Assembly: GCF_000379465.1 (NCBI RefSeq)
Contig: NZ_KB905447.1
Span: 124,001-188,000, forward strand
DNA length: 64,000 nt
Direction of reading: 5' to 3'
From: Sciscionella marina DSM 45152
Lineage (GTDB): Bacteria > Actinomycetota > Actinomycetes > Mycobacteriales > Pseudonocardiaceae
The notes below the pieces were generated by a model. The model saw only the letters and a list, made by a program, of their open reading frames with translations. It did not search any database and had not been told where the DNA came from. Position 1 is the first letter of the stretch; every line of letters begins with the position of its first letter. Positions 45,440 through 53,534 of the stretch are shown one piece after another. Both the position numbers and the translations under genes were made by a program.

Positions 45440-46827
45440 CCACCGAGAGCCCCGAGGAGAGCAACGGGCTGCGCCGGGAGCTGTCCGCGCGGCAGATCTC
45501 CATGATCGCCCTCGGCGGGATCATCGGCACCGGCCTGTTCCTCGGATCCGGTCTCGCGATCGGGATCGGCGGCCCCTCGGTGATCATCGCCTACATCGGG
45601 GCCGGCGCCATCGCGCTCGCGCTCACCTACGCCCTCGCGGAGATGGTCTCCACCCATCCGGACGCGGGCGGTTTCGGCGCCATCGCCCAGCGGTATCTCG
45701 GTCCGCTCGCCGGTTTCGTACAGCGCTGGATCTATTGGGCGGCGCAGGTGGTCAACCTGGGCAGCGAGGCGGTCGCGACCGGGCTCTACGTCCGGTTCTG
45801 GTTCCCGCAGCTGCCGCTGTGGGTGCCGGTGCTGGTGTTCTCCGTTGTGATGCTGGCGATCAACGCCGCGGCGGTGCGGTTCTTCGGCGAGACCGAGTAC
45901 TGGTTCGCGCTGATCAAGGTGCTGACCATCGTGGTGTTCGTGCTGCTCGGCGCCTGCTACGTGATCTTCGGCCTGCCGGACCGCTCCTCGGTCGGGTTCG
46001 GGCACCTCACCGACGACGGCGGGTTCTTCCCGAACCGGGCGGGCAGCCTCTGGCTCGCGCTGACCGTGGTGACCTTCTCCTACATCGGCACCGAGGCGGT
46101 CGCGGTCACCGCGGCCGAATCGCGCGATCCACGGCGCACCGTCCCCCGCGCCGCGCGGTCCATGGTGCTGCGCCTGATCGTGTTCTACGTGCTCGCCACG
46201 GCGGTCGTGGTCACCGTGGTGCCCTGGCGCACCGCTGCCGGGGCGGAGGAGACGGTGCGCCAGTCCCCGTTCGTCACGGTGTTCGCCGACGCCGGGATCC
46301 CCGTCGCGGCGGGCATCATGAACTTCGTGGTGCTCACCGCGGCGCTCTCGGCGATGAACACGAACCTCTACATCGCATCCCGGATGGCGCATTCGCTGGC
46401 CGGGGACGGCTTCGCGCCGAAGGCCTTCGCCAGGACCACTCGCCACGGTGTCCCACTGCCCGCGCTCGGATTCTCCGCGGCCGGGCTGCTCGTGGCCTGC
46501 CTGATCTCCTTCCTGGACGCGGAGAACGCCTTCGCCGTGCTGCTCGGGCTCGCCCTGTTCGGTGCGCTCGTGACCTGGCTGTTGATCTTCGCCAGTCATG
46601 TGGCTTTCCGCCGCGCGAACACCGAACGCCCTCCGGTACGCCTGTGGGGTGCCCCGTTCACCACGGTGTTCCCCGCGCTCGTGCTCCTCGGAGTACTCGT
46701 GACCACGGCGTTCACTGAACAATTCGGCACCGCGTGGAAGGCCGGGGTACCGGTGCTCGTGCTGCTGGTGCTCGCCTATCTCGTGGTGCGGCGCAGGCGC
46801 TCGGCCCGGGCCGGGAGCGGTGAATGA
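45436..46827 (+). CDS. Amino acid permease coupled to asparaginase (probable asparagine/amino acid importer)
   Basis: This 463-residue APC-family permease has about 12 membrane segments. The ISMIALGGIIGTGLFLGSG signature is at residues 21-39, STHPDAGGFGAIA near residue 70, TFSYIGTEAVAVTAAES near residue 214, and NFVVLTAALSAMNTNLYIASRM near residue 296. The ATG overlaps the rsmB stop and its own stop overlaps the ATG of an L-asparaginase gene, so both are translated together. That linkage makes asparagine, or asparagine plus related amino acids, the most likely substrate; this is inference from context. It is clearly distinct from the permease at 40970. Confidence 0.9.
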   Translation: MTTESPEESNGLRRELSARQISMIALGGIIGTGLFLGSGLAIGIGGPSVIIAYIGAGAIALALTYALAEMVSTHPDAGGFGAIAQRYLGPLAGFVQRWIYWAAQVVNLGSEAVATGLYVRFWFPQLPLWVPVLVFSVVMLAINAAAVRFFGETEYWFALIKVLTIVVFVLLGACYVIFGLPDRSSVGFGHLTDDGGFFPNRAGSLWLALTVVTFSYIGTEAVAVTAAESRDPRRTVPRAARSMVLRLIVFYVLATAVVVTVVPWRTAAGAEETVRQSPFVTVFADAGIPVAAGIMNFVVLTAALSAMNTNLYIASRMAHSLAGDGFAPKAFARTTRHGVPLPALGFSAAGLLVACLISFLDAENAFAVLLGLALFGALVTWLLIFASHVAFRRANTERPPVRLWGAPFTTVFPALVLLGVLVTTAFTEQFGTAWKAGVPVLVLLVLAYLVVRRRRSARAGSGE

Positions 46828-47792
46828 TCACGGTCGTCTCGCTCGGCGGCACCATCGCCATGACCCCGAGCAGCGAAGGCGGGGTCACCCCGGGACTCGG
46901 GGCAGCCGATCTGGTAGCCGCCGTTCCCGAGCTCGCGGACTTCGACCTGACCGTGCGCAGCCTGCGTTCGCTGCCGAGTGCCTCGCTCGGGTTCGCCGAT
47001 CTCGCCGAGCTGCACACCGTCGTGGAGGCCGAGCTGGCCGCCGGGGCCGAGGGCGTGGTGGTCACCCAGGGCACGGACACCCTCGAGGAGACCGCGTTCT
47101 TCCTGGATCTGACCGTGCGCGCGGACGCTCCCGTCGTGGTGACCGGCGCGATGCGGCCCCCGGCCTCACCCGGTGCGGACGGCCCGGCCAACCTGCTCGG
47201 CGCGGTCCGGCTCGCGGCCAGTCCGAGCGCCCGCGGGCTCGGCACGCTCGTGCTGTTCTCCGACGAGGTGCACGCCGCCCGGCTGGTGCGCAAGACGCAC
47301 ACCGCCTCCACCGGGGCGTTCGAATCGCCCGGATTCGGGCCGCTGGGGCTGCTGGTGGAGCAGGAGCCGCGGCTGCTCACCACGCCCGGCCCGCGCGCCC
47401 GTTTCCCGATCGGTTCCCGGCTCGAGGATGTACGGGTCTGCGTGGTTCCGATGGCGCTCGGCGAGGACGGGGAACTGCTCTACGGCGTGGACTCGCGATT
47501 CGCCGGTCTCGTGCTCGCCGGGGTCGGTGCGGGGCACGTACCCGGACAGGTCGTCCCGGTGCTCGCCGAGCTCGCGGGAACCATGCCGGTCGTACTCGCC
47601 TCCCGGGCGGGTGCGGGCGCCATGCTGACCCGGACCTACGGGTACCCCGGATCGGAACGGGACCTGATCGCGCGCGGGCTGATCCCGTCCGGCTTCCTGG
47701 ACCCCTACAAGGCGCGGATCCTGCTGCGCCTACTGCTCGCCGACGGTGCGGACCGGGAACGCATCGGCGCGGCCTTTGCCGGTTTCAGCTGA
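46824..47792 (+). CDS. L-Asparaginase (type I/II)
   Basis: This enzyme hydrolyses asparagine to aspartate and ammonia. The 322-residue protein has the first nucleophile motif VVSLGGTIAM with Thr10, the second catalytic motif TQGTDTLEET with Thr84-Asp85, VTGAMRP, and Lys157 in RKTHTAS. No signal peptide is present, so it is cytoplasmic. It is coupled by a 4-base overlap to a permease, giving a compact import-and-hydrolyse unit. A hairpin terminator follows at 47959-47989. Confidence 0.93.
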   Translation: MITVVSLGGTIAMTPSSEGGVTPGLGAADLVAAVPELADFDLTVRSLRSLPSASLGFADLAELHTVVEAELAAGAEGVVVTQGTDTLEETAFFLDLTVRADAPVVVTGAMRPPASPGADGPANLLGAVRLAASPSARGLGTLVLFSDEVHAARLVRKTHTASTGAFESPGFGPLGLLVEQEPRLLTTPGPRARFPIGSRLEDVRVCVVPMALGEDGELLYGVDSRFAGLVLAGVGAGHVPGQVVPVLAELAGTMPVVLASRAGAGAMLTRTYGYPGSERDLIARGLIPSGFLDPYKARILLRLLLADGADRERIGAAFAGFS

Positions 47793-47958
47793 GAGTGCGT
47801 CCGAGAGCTCTCGTCCGTTGCGAGCGGGAGGCAGATCGGCGCTGCCCTGCAGGGCACCCGCACCCGAGGTCGGCAAGGCGGAGGATCGAGCCGCAGCGGG
47901 TTTCTGCGGTGATCGACGACAACGCCGCGAGGCGCCGATATGACCCCGCGCAGCAGAA

Positions 47959-47989
47959 CGCGGAGCTCTCAGAAGTGCTCTGAGCCGCG
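47959..47989. terminator. Hairpin between asparaginase and the convergent GNAT gene
   Basis: CTCAGA and TCTGAG pair around a 5-base loop. An outer CGCGG/CCGCG pairing extends the stem with a 4-base bulge. It lies between convergent genes, 8 bases from the GNAT stop. The rest of the 204-base gap (47793-47958) contains a second small CCGCAG/CTGCGG hairpin and no supported gene. Confidence 0.5.
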
Positions 47990-47996
47990 GACAGGT

Positions 47997-48911
47997 TCAC
48001 GGAGCCAGCGAGTGCGCGTACACCCAGCCACGCCGGGTGCACGAGACCAGCCGGAATCCGAGCGCGGCGTTGATCGCCAGCATCGGGGCGTTGCCCGTGT
48101 CGTTCTCCGTCTCCACCTCGCTGACCTCGGGGTGCGCGCGGGCGATCCGCTCGAGCATCGCGATCTTGAGCAGCGCGCCGATCCCGTGCCCGCGATGACT
48201 GGGCAACACGACCGTGGTGAGCTGCTCGGCCCGCCGGGTTCCGATGAACACGACCAGTTCGGCGTACCCGACGATGGCCCCGGTCCTCGTCTCGATCGCA
48301 GCGGCGGTGTGCAGCACGTTGCCCTGTCTGGCCACGCGGTTGGGCAACATCGCGAGCGCCTTCGCCGGATCGTGCAGCACCCCGGGAAGACCGCCGGAGG
48401 GCATGTCCCCGCTGTCCCGTTTGGCGGCCAGCATCGCGTGGCCAAGGTCCTCGGGCGGGATGCCGCGCCATTCGCGCACCGTGTAGCCGGGCACCTCCTT
48501 GGCCCGGGGCAGTGCGGCAGGCAGGTGCAGCCGCAGCCGATTCACCGCCGAGTCGGTGCGGAAACCGTGCGTCGTGAAGAAGCCGGCGGCCGGGGTTCCG
48601 TCCGTCGCGGTGCCGAACAGCTGCGAGTACCGGTTGCGGTAGGCGCCCTCCGCGCAGGTGCGCAGCAGTTCGGTGCCGATTCCGCCGCGACGGTGCGCGG
48701 GCGGGACGTCCAGGGCCACATCCGCCTCGGTGGCCATGCGCAGCGCCGCCGCACCGGCCGGGCGGCCCTCCAGGAAGGCGAGGTAATGCTGTTCGCGAGC
48801 CGGGGGAGGAGCGGGCTCACCCAGCGCGAAGTCGGCGAGCAGTTCCCGTTCGATCGGCCCGGGCGTGAGTATTTCCTCGATGCGGCACGGGGTCTGCTCC
48901 GCTGCCGTCAT
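47997..48911 (-). CDS. GNAT-family N-acetyltransferase with two GNAT domains
   Basis: The 304-residue protein has two tandem acetyltransferase domains. The N-terminal one shows VALDVPPAHRRGGIGTELL (acetyl-CoA loop, near residue 66). The C-terminal one shows LTTVVLPSHRGHGIGALLKIAMLE near residue 231, then NDTGNAPMLAINAALGF. Doubled GNAT proteins of this kind occur in actinobacteria; the substrate is unknown. It faces the asparaginase gene and is divergent from the DUF1684 gene. Confidence 0.87.
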   Translation of the reverse strand: MTAAEQTPCRIEEILTPGPIERELLADFALGEPAPPPAREQHYLAFLEGRPAGAAALRMATEADVALDVPPAHRRGGIGTELLRTCAEGAYRNRYSQLFGTATDGTPAAGFFTTHGFRTDSAVNRLRLHLPAALPRAKEVPGYTVREWRGIPPEDLGHAMLAAKRDSGDMPSGGLPGVLHDPAKALAMLPNRVARQGNVLHTAAAIETRTGAIVGYAELVVFIGTRRAEQLTTVVLPSHRGHGIGALLKIAMLERIARAHPEVSEVETENDTGNAPMLAINAALGFRLVSCTRRGWVYAHSLAP

Positions 48912-49058
48912 CGCCCCTCCAGAACACCTTCGCGCCCCATCGACGGGTGCGCACCGCAGGAACCGTAGTGCACGCCTCGTGACGCACCGCGTCCGGTCGC
49001 CGGGTTCTCAGGATGTGAACGGGGAAATGCCGGTTCGCGGGTACCGGTTCTGCACGCC

Positions 49059-49847
49059 ATGAGCACCGCGACGGAGAACTTCACCGAGAACTGGCGCGCC
49101 TGGCACACCGCGCGTGAACGCGAACTGGCGGCCGAACACGGCTGGCTGTCCATCACCCGCCTGGAATGGCTCGGCACCGAACCGGCCGGGTTCCCCGGTC
49201 TGCCGGGCACCTGGTGGTACTCCGGGGACACCGGCCATGTGCGCGCCGAACCCGGAGACGGGCTCGACCTCGTCGGCGAGCAGGCTTACCGGCTCGGGGC
49301 GACCGCGCCGGGTGAACTGATCGGCTGGGGCGAGCGCCGGATCGAGCTCGCCCACCGTGGCGAGGCGTACAACATCCGGGTGCACGATCCGGAGGCCCCG
49401 GTGCTGCGCGCCTTTCACGGGGTGCCCGCCTACGAGCCGGACCCGGAATGGGTGATCGAGGCCGAGTTCCTGCCGTTCGAGCAGCCGAAGCCGGTCACGG
49501 TCGGCGCGGTCGTGGAAGGACTCGCGCACGTGTACACCGCACCGGGAGAGGTGCGCTTCTTGTACGGCGGTGCGAGCCACACGCTCACCGCGTTCAACGG
49601 CAAGCACGGCGGGCTCTCGATCCTGTTCACCGACGAGACCAGCGGGGTGACCACGTATGCGGCGAACCGCAGCCTGCCGACCGCACCGCCGGAGGAGGGC
49701 ACCGTGATCCTGGACTTCAACCGTGCGGTGAACCTGCCCTGCGCGTTCATCGACCTCGCCACCTGCCCGCTGCCGCCGCGCGGCAATCACCTCGGCTTCC
49801 CGGTGACCGCGGGGGAGCAGATTCCGCATGAACGAGCTCGCGAGTGA
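49059..49847 (+). CDS. DUF1684 family protein
   Basis: This 262-residue protein matches DUF1684: an N-terminal WRAWHTARERELAAEHGWLSITRLEWL segment, and a C-terminal DFNRAVNLPCAFIDLATCPLPPRGNHLGFPVTAGE with conserved FNRA, PC and CPLPP. It is soluble with no signal peptide. The function of the family is unknown. No clear ribosome site precedes the ATG. It lies 86 bases upstream of pafB and could be in the same transcript. Confidence 0.85.
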   Translation: MSTATENFTENWRAWHTARERELAAEHGWLSITRLEWLGTEPAGFPGLPGTWWYSGDTGHVRAEPGDGLDLVGEQAYRLGATAPGELIGWGERRIELAHRGEAYNIRVHDPEAPVLRAFHGVPAYEPDPEWVIEAEFLPFEQPKPVTVGAVVEGLAHVYTAPGEVRFLYGGASHTLTAFNGKHGGLSILFTDETSGVTTYAANRSLPTAPPEEGTVILDFNRAVNLPCAFIDLATCPLPPRGNHLGFPVTAGEQIPHERARE

Positions 49848-49933
49848 ATAGTCGGCCGGCACGTTCGGCGGGGTTGACGACACGAGGGCAGGGCCTGACC
49901 GCACACCTGTTCGATAGGAGTTAAGCTTGCCCT

Positions 49934-50896
49934 GTGTCGACCACACGCGCCGAACGGCTGGTCAACCTCGTGATCTGCCTGCTCGCGACCCGGCAGTACC
50001 TCCCGGCGGAGCGCATCCGCGGGCTGGTGGCCGGTTACGGGGACGCGCCGAGTGACGAGGCGTTCTCCCGCATGTTCGAACGCGACAAGGCGGAACTGCG
50101 CGACCTCGGTGTTCCGCTGGAGACCGGCCGCAATTCGATCATCGACCCGAGCGACGGGTACCGCATCGCCCGGCGCGACTACGAACTCAGCGATATCGAG
50201 CTCGAGCCGGACGAGGCGGCGGCCGTCGCCCTCGCCGCGCGCCTATGGGACTCCCCGCAGCTGACCGGCGCCGCTTCCGGGGCACTGCGCAAGCTGCGTG
50301 CCGCCGGGGTGGATGTCGAGGACGGCAGCGGGGCGGTGCAACCCAAGGTGCGGACGAACGAGCCGTCGTTCGCGCCACTGCTCGCCGCGGTCAACGAACG
50401 CAAGGCGGTCCGGTTCCCTTACCGCAGGCCAGGGTCCACCGAGCCCGCGGTCCGCTCCGTGGAGCCCTGGGGCGTGGTGTCCTGGCGCGGCCGGTGGTAC
50501 GTGGTCGGCCACGACCGGGACCGGAACGCGGCGCGCTGCTTCCGGCTCTCCCGCGTCGTCGGGGAGGTGCGCGCGGTCGGCCTGGCCGGCGCGGTGGTCC
50601 GCCCGGACGGGGTGAACCTGCTCGACTACGTCACCGAGACCGGTCCCGATCCCGTGCCGGTGAGCGTCTGGGTCGCCGAGGGCAGGGCGCACGGGGTCCG
50701 GCGCAAGGGCAGCTCGCGCGGGCAGCGCACGATCGGCGGCCGCGACGGCGAGGTGTTCGAACTCGAGCTCGCCCACCTGGAGTCCTCGGCCGACTGGCTC
50801 GCCGGACACGGCCCGGATGTGCTGGTGCTCGAGCCGGATACGCTGCGCAAGAACGTGGTCAACCGCTGGCTCGCCGCGATCGGAGGGAAACGGTGA
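49934..50896 (+). CDS. pafB: WYL-domain DNA-damage regulator PafB
   Basis: The 320-residue protein has an N-terminal winged helix (RAERLVNLVICLLATRQYLPAERIRGL), a WYL domain (FPYRRPG...VEPWGVVSWRGRWYVVGHD) around residues 155-200, and a WCX extension. With PafC it forms the PafBC activator of the LexA/RecA-independent DNA damage response in mycobacteria. In most actinobacteria it is next to pafA, the Pup ligase gene; pafA is not adjacent here. The start is a GTG and its stop overlaps the pafC GTG. Confidence 0.93.
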   Translation: MSTTRAERLVNLVICLLATRQYLPAERIRGLVAGYGDAPSDEAFSRMFERDKAELRDLGVPLETGRNSIIDPSDGYRIARRDYELSDIELEPDEAAAVALAARLWDSPQLTGAASGALRKLRAAGVDVEDGSGAVQPKVRTNEPSFAPLLAAVNERKAVRFPYRRPGSTEPAVRSVEPWGVVSWRGRWYVVGHDRDRNAARCFRLSRVVGEVRAVGLAGAVVRPDGVNLLDYVTETGPDPVPVSVWVAEGRAHGVRRKGSSRGQRTIGGRDGEVFELELAHLESSADWLAGHGPDVLVLEPDTLRKNVVNRWLAAIGGKR

Positions 50897-51858
50897 CGGC
50901 CACGAGCGATCGGGTGCCCCGGTTGCTCGCCCTCGTGCCGTACTTCCTGGCCCGCCCGGGCATCGAGCTCGCCGAGGCCGCGCGCGACTTCGACGTGACC
51001 CCGAGGCAACTGCGCAGGGACCTTGAACTGCTCTGGATGTGCGGCCTGCCCGGGTACGGCCCCGGCGACCTGATCGACCTCTCGTTCGAGGGGGAGACGG
51101 TCACGGTCACCTTCGACGCCGGCATCCGCCGCCCGCTCAAGCTCACCGCCGCCGAGGCCACCGCACTGCTGGTCGCGTTGCGCGCGCTCGCCGAGACCCC
51201 GGGGGTCACGGACACCGATGCGGTGCGCAGGGCACTGGCCAAGATCGAGACCGCCGCGGGCGGGGCCGAGGCTCCGGTGGTGGTCGGGCTCGCCGAGACC
51301 AGGGGAGTCGACGAACAGGTGCGCGCCACCGTGCGTGATGGTCTGGACACCGAGCGCGCGCTGTGGATTCGCTACTACACGGTCGCCCGCGACGAGATCA
51401 GCGATCGCACGATCGACCCGATGCGGCTGCTGCTCGTCGAAGGCCGCAGCTACCTCGAGGCCTGGTGCCGCAGCGCAGAGGGGGTGCGGCTGTTCCGGCT
51501 GGATCGCATCGACGAGGCACGGGTGCTGGAAGAGGCCTCGGCGCCCCCGGAGCGCGCCGAGCCGACCGATCTGTCCGACGGGCTGTTCCGGCCGAACCCG
51601 GCTCAGCCGGTGGCCACCCTGCTCATCGGGCCGGAGGCGCGCTGGGTCGCGGAGTACTACCCGGTCGAAGACCTGGTCGAACTGGAGGACGGTTCGGCGC
51701 GGGTGCGGATGCGATACGCGGACGAATCCTGGATGGTGCGCCTGCTGCTCTCGGTCGCGGGGGATGTGCGGGTCGAAGCGCCGGAACAGCTGGCGGCCGC
51801 GGTGGTGCAGCGCGCGGGTGAGGCGCTCGAACTGGCCGAACTGGAGTCGGTACGGTGA
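50893..51858 (+). CDS. pafC: WYL-domain DNA-damage regulator PafC
   Basis: This 321-residue partner of PafB has an N-terminal winged helix (RVPRLLALVPYFLARPGIELAEAARDF), a WYL domain (IRYYTVARDEISDRTIDPMRLLLVEGRSYLEAWC) around residues 155-190, and a C-terminal extension. It starts at a GTG overlapping the pafB stop, ensuring balanced expression of the two halves of the heterodimer. tatA and tatC follow downstream after one small membrane gene, the same order as in M. tuberculosis. Confidence 0.93.
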   Translation: MTATSDRVPRLLALVPYFLARPGIELAEAARDFDVTPRQLRRDLELLWMCGLPGYGPGDLIDLSFEGETVTVTFDAGIRRPLKLTAAEATALLVALRALAETPGVTDTDAVRRALAKIETAAGGAEAPVVVGLAETRGVDEQVRATVRDGLDTERALWIRYYTVARDEISDRTIDPMRLLLVEGRSYLEAWCRSAEGVRLFRLDRIDEARVLEEASAPPERAEPTDLSDGLFRPNPAQPVATLLIGPEARWVAEYYPVEDLVELEDGSARVRMRYADESWMVRLLLSVAGDVRVEAPEQLAAAVVQRAGEALELAELESVR

Positions 51859-51897
51859 ACGGTACAAACGCGGCGAGCGAGTGAGGAGCCGAGTGGG

Positions 51898-52161
51898 TTG
51901 ACCGAGTCATTCCTGGTTCCCGTCCTGGTCGCGGCGGGTGGCCTGGTGCTGCTGGTGGTCGTCGCGGTCTGGCTCCTGATGCTCATGCGCAGGTTCACCA
52001 TGATCGTGCGGTACAGCAGGGGCCGGTTCGATGGCAGGACCCAGGCGCTGCGCGCGGAGGTAACAGGCGTGCGAAGTGCGATTGACCAGCGGAGGACCAA
52101 CGGCTCCTTCCGGTTCACCGATCGAGGACGAGCGCGTACCATCACGAGTGCGCAAGAGTGA
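51898..52161 (+). CDS. Small membrane protein between pafC and tatA
   Basis: This 87-residue protein has one hydrophobic N-terminal helix (about residues 6-30) and a basic, Arg-rich cytoplasmic tail. Translation starts at a TTG, chosen because GAGGAG at 51883-51888 is at the right spacing and the helix begins directly after it. Its stop is 9 bases before the tatA ATG. I recognise no named family. An accessory role for the Tat translocase or membrane biogenesis is possible but unsupported. Confidence 0.6.
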   Translation: MTESFLVPVLVAAGGLVLLVVVAVWLLMLMRRFTMIVRYSRGRFDGRTQALRAEVTGVRSAIDQRRTNGSFRFTDRGRARTITSAQE

Positions 52162-52170
52162 GGAGTGGGC

Positions 52171-52485
52171 ATGTTCAGTGGTCTGCAAGGTTGGCACATC
52201 ATCGTGATCGTGGTCGCGATCGTCCTCTTGTTCGGCGCCAAGCGCCTTCCGGACGCCGCCAAGGGCATCGGGAAGTCCCTGCGTATCTTCAAATCGGAGA
52301 CCAAGGCCATGCGTGAGCAGGACGGCGAGGCGGGTGCGGACGCCACGGCCCCGGCCGCCGAACAGCTGCCCTCGGCCCAGCCGAACGTCGCACCGCAGCA
52401 GAACACCGCCACGCAGGCGGAACAGGTGTCTCAGCAGGCGGAACAGCAGTCCGGCCAGGCGCAGCCCTCGGCCGAAGCCAAGTAA
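52171..52485 (+). CDS. tatA: Sec-independent protein translocase TatA
   Basis: TatA forms the pore-like assembly for folded-protein export. The 104-residue protein has a short N-terminal helix (GWHIIVIVVAIVLLFGAKRLPD), the typical amphipathic helix AAKGIGKSLRIFKSETKAM, and a Gln/Ala-rich disordered tail. The ATG at 52171 follows GTGAGGAG; a GTG at 52165 would add two residues. tatC follows after 9 bases; no tatB is seen here. Confidence 0.93.
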   Translation: MFSGLQGWHIIVIVVAIVLLFGAKRLPDAAKGIGKSLRIFKSETKAMREQDGEAGADATAPAAEQLPSAQPNVAPQQNTATQAEQVSQQAEQQSGQAQPSAEAK

Positions 52486-52494
52486 ACCTCAGCG

Positions 52495-53517
52495 GTGGAT
52501 ACGTCGGCGTTCCGTCCACGGGGCGGTCGCAAGGAGGCGCGCGAGCGGCGCAGCAGGCGGAAGAACCCCGACGGCTCGATGACGCTCGTCGAGCACCTCT
52601 ACGAGCTGCGCTACCGGTTGAGTATGGCGCTGCTCGCGGCGCTGTTCGGCGCGATCGTGTGCTGCCTGTGGTTCAACTTCACCATCGGCTCGCTGCCCAC
52701 ACTGTCGAACATCGTGATGCACCCGTACTGCAGCGGCACCACGAACACTTTGCTCGACCAGGTCGGTGGCAAGGGCTCGAAGGACTGCGGTCTGCTGCAG
52801 ACCAAGCCGTTCGAGGCGTTCTCGGTGCTACTCAAGGTCGGCATCACCACCGGTGTCGTGCTGACCAGCCCGCTGTGGCTGCACCAGGTGTGGGCGTTCA
52901 TCACACCCGGACTGCGCAGGCGGGAACGCCGCTTCGGCGTCAGCTTCGTGGCGTTCGGCTCGGTACTGTTCGTGCTCGGCGCTGTCGTCGCCTACTTCGT
53001 GCTCCCGGAAGCGCTGCGGGTGCTCACCAACGTCGCGGGCACCGGGATGGTCACCGCGTTCTCGGCGAGCGACTACGTCAGCTTCCTGATCAACCTGCTG
53101 GTCATCTTCGGAATCAGTTTCGAGCTCCCGCTCGTGGTGGTGATGCTCAACTTCGCGGGCGTACTGCGCTACGAGAAGATCAGGCGCTGGCGGCGCGGCA
53201 TCTTCTTCGCGATCGTGATTTTCTCCGCGCTGGTCACCCCGGGTTCGGACGCCCTGTCCATGGTGGTGCTCGGCGCGGCGCTGTGTGTGCTGTTCGAGCT
53301 CGCCGTGCAGATCTCGCGCATGCACGACAAGCGCCTCGCCAAACGGCGCAAGGACGAGGGCTGGGACCTCGAGGACCCGGACACCGCCTCGCCGCTGGAC
53401 CACACTCCGGAACCGGTGCTGAACGAACCGGAGCAACCCGCCCCGGCATCGATCGCGCTCGCCGAGCCGGAGCAGGAGCCGCTGCCACGCAACCGCTGGT
53501 ACGACGACGCGACCTGA
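52495..53517 (+). CDS. tatC: Sec-independent protein translocase TatC
   Basis: TatC is the twin-arginine signal receptor with six membrane helices. The 340-residue protein has a basic N-terminal extension, then the conserved HLYELRYRL motif with Glu, the KPFEAFSV loop Glu, the FELPLVVVMLNFAGVL segment, and the RRGIFFAIVIFSALVTPG segment. The C-terminal tail of about 70 residues is long, acidic and Pro-rich, as in other actinobacteria. Start is a GTG 9 bases after the tatA stop. The helY gene follows 17 bases later. Confidence 0.95.
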   Translation: MDTSAFRPRGGRKEARERRSRRKNPDGSMTLVEHLYELRYRLSMALLAALFGAIVCCLWFNFTIGSLPTLSNIVMHPYCSGTTNTLLDQVGGKGSKDCGLLQTKPFEAFSVLLKVGITTGVVLTSPLWLHQVWAFITPGLRRRERRFGVSFVAFGSVLFVLGAVVAYFVLPEALRVLTNVAGTGMVTAFSASDYVSFLINLLVIFGISFELPLVVVMLNFAGVLRYEKIRRWRRGIFFAIVIFSALVTPGSDALSMVVLGAALCVLFELAVQISRMHDKRLAKRRKDEGWDLEDPDTASPLDHTPEPVLNEPEQPAPASIALAEPEQEPLPRNRWYDDAT

Positions 53518-53534
53518 TATGACAGCCTTGACGC

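Noticed and set aside
47785-48471. A 228-codon minus-strand frame after the asparaginase gene
   Set aside because: It overlaps the true GNAT gene in another frame and is composed mainly of Arg and Ala with no domain.
49848-49933. A LexA-type SOS box before pafB
   Set aside because: GTTCG-like half sites are present but no palindrome of the actinobacterial SOS type.
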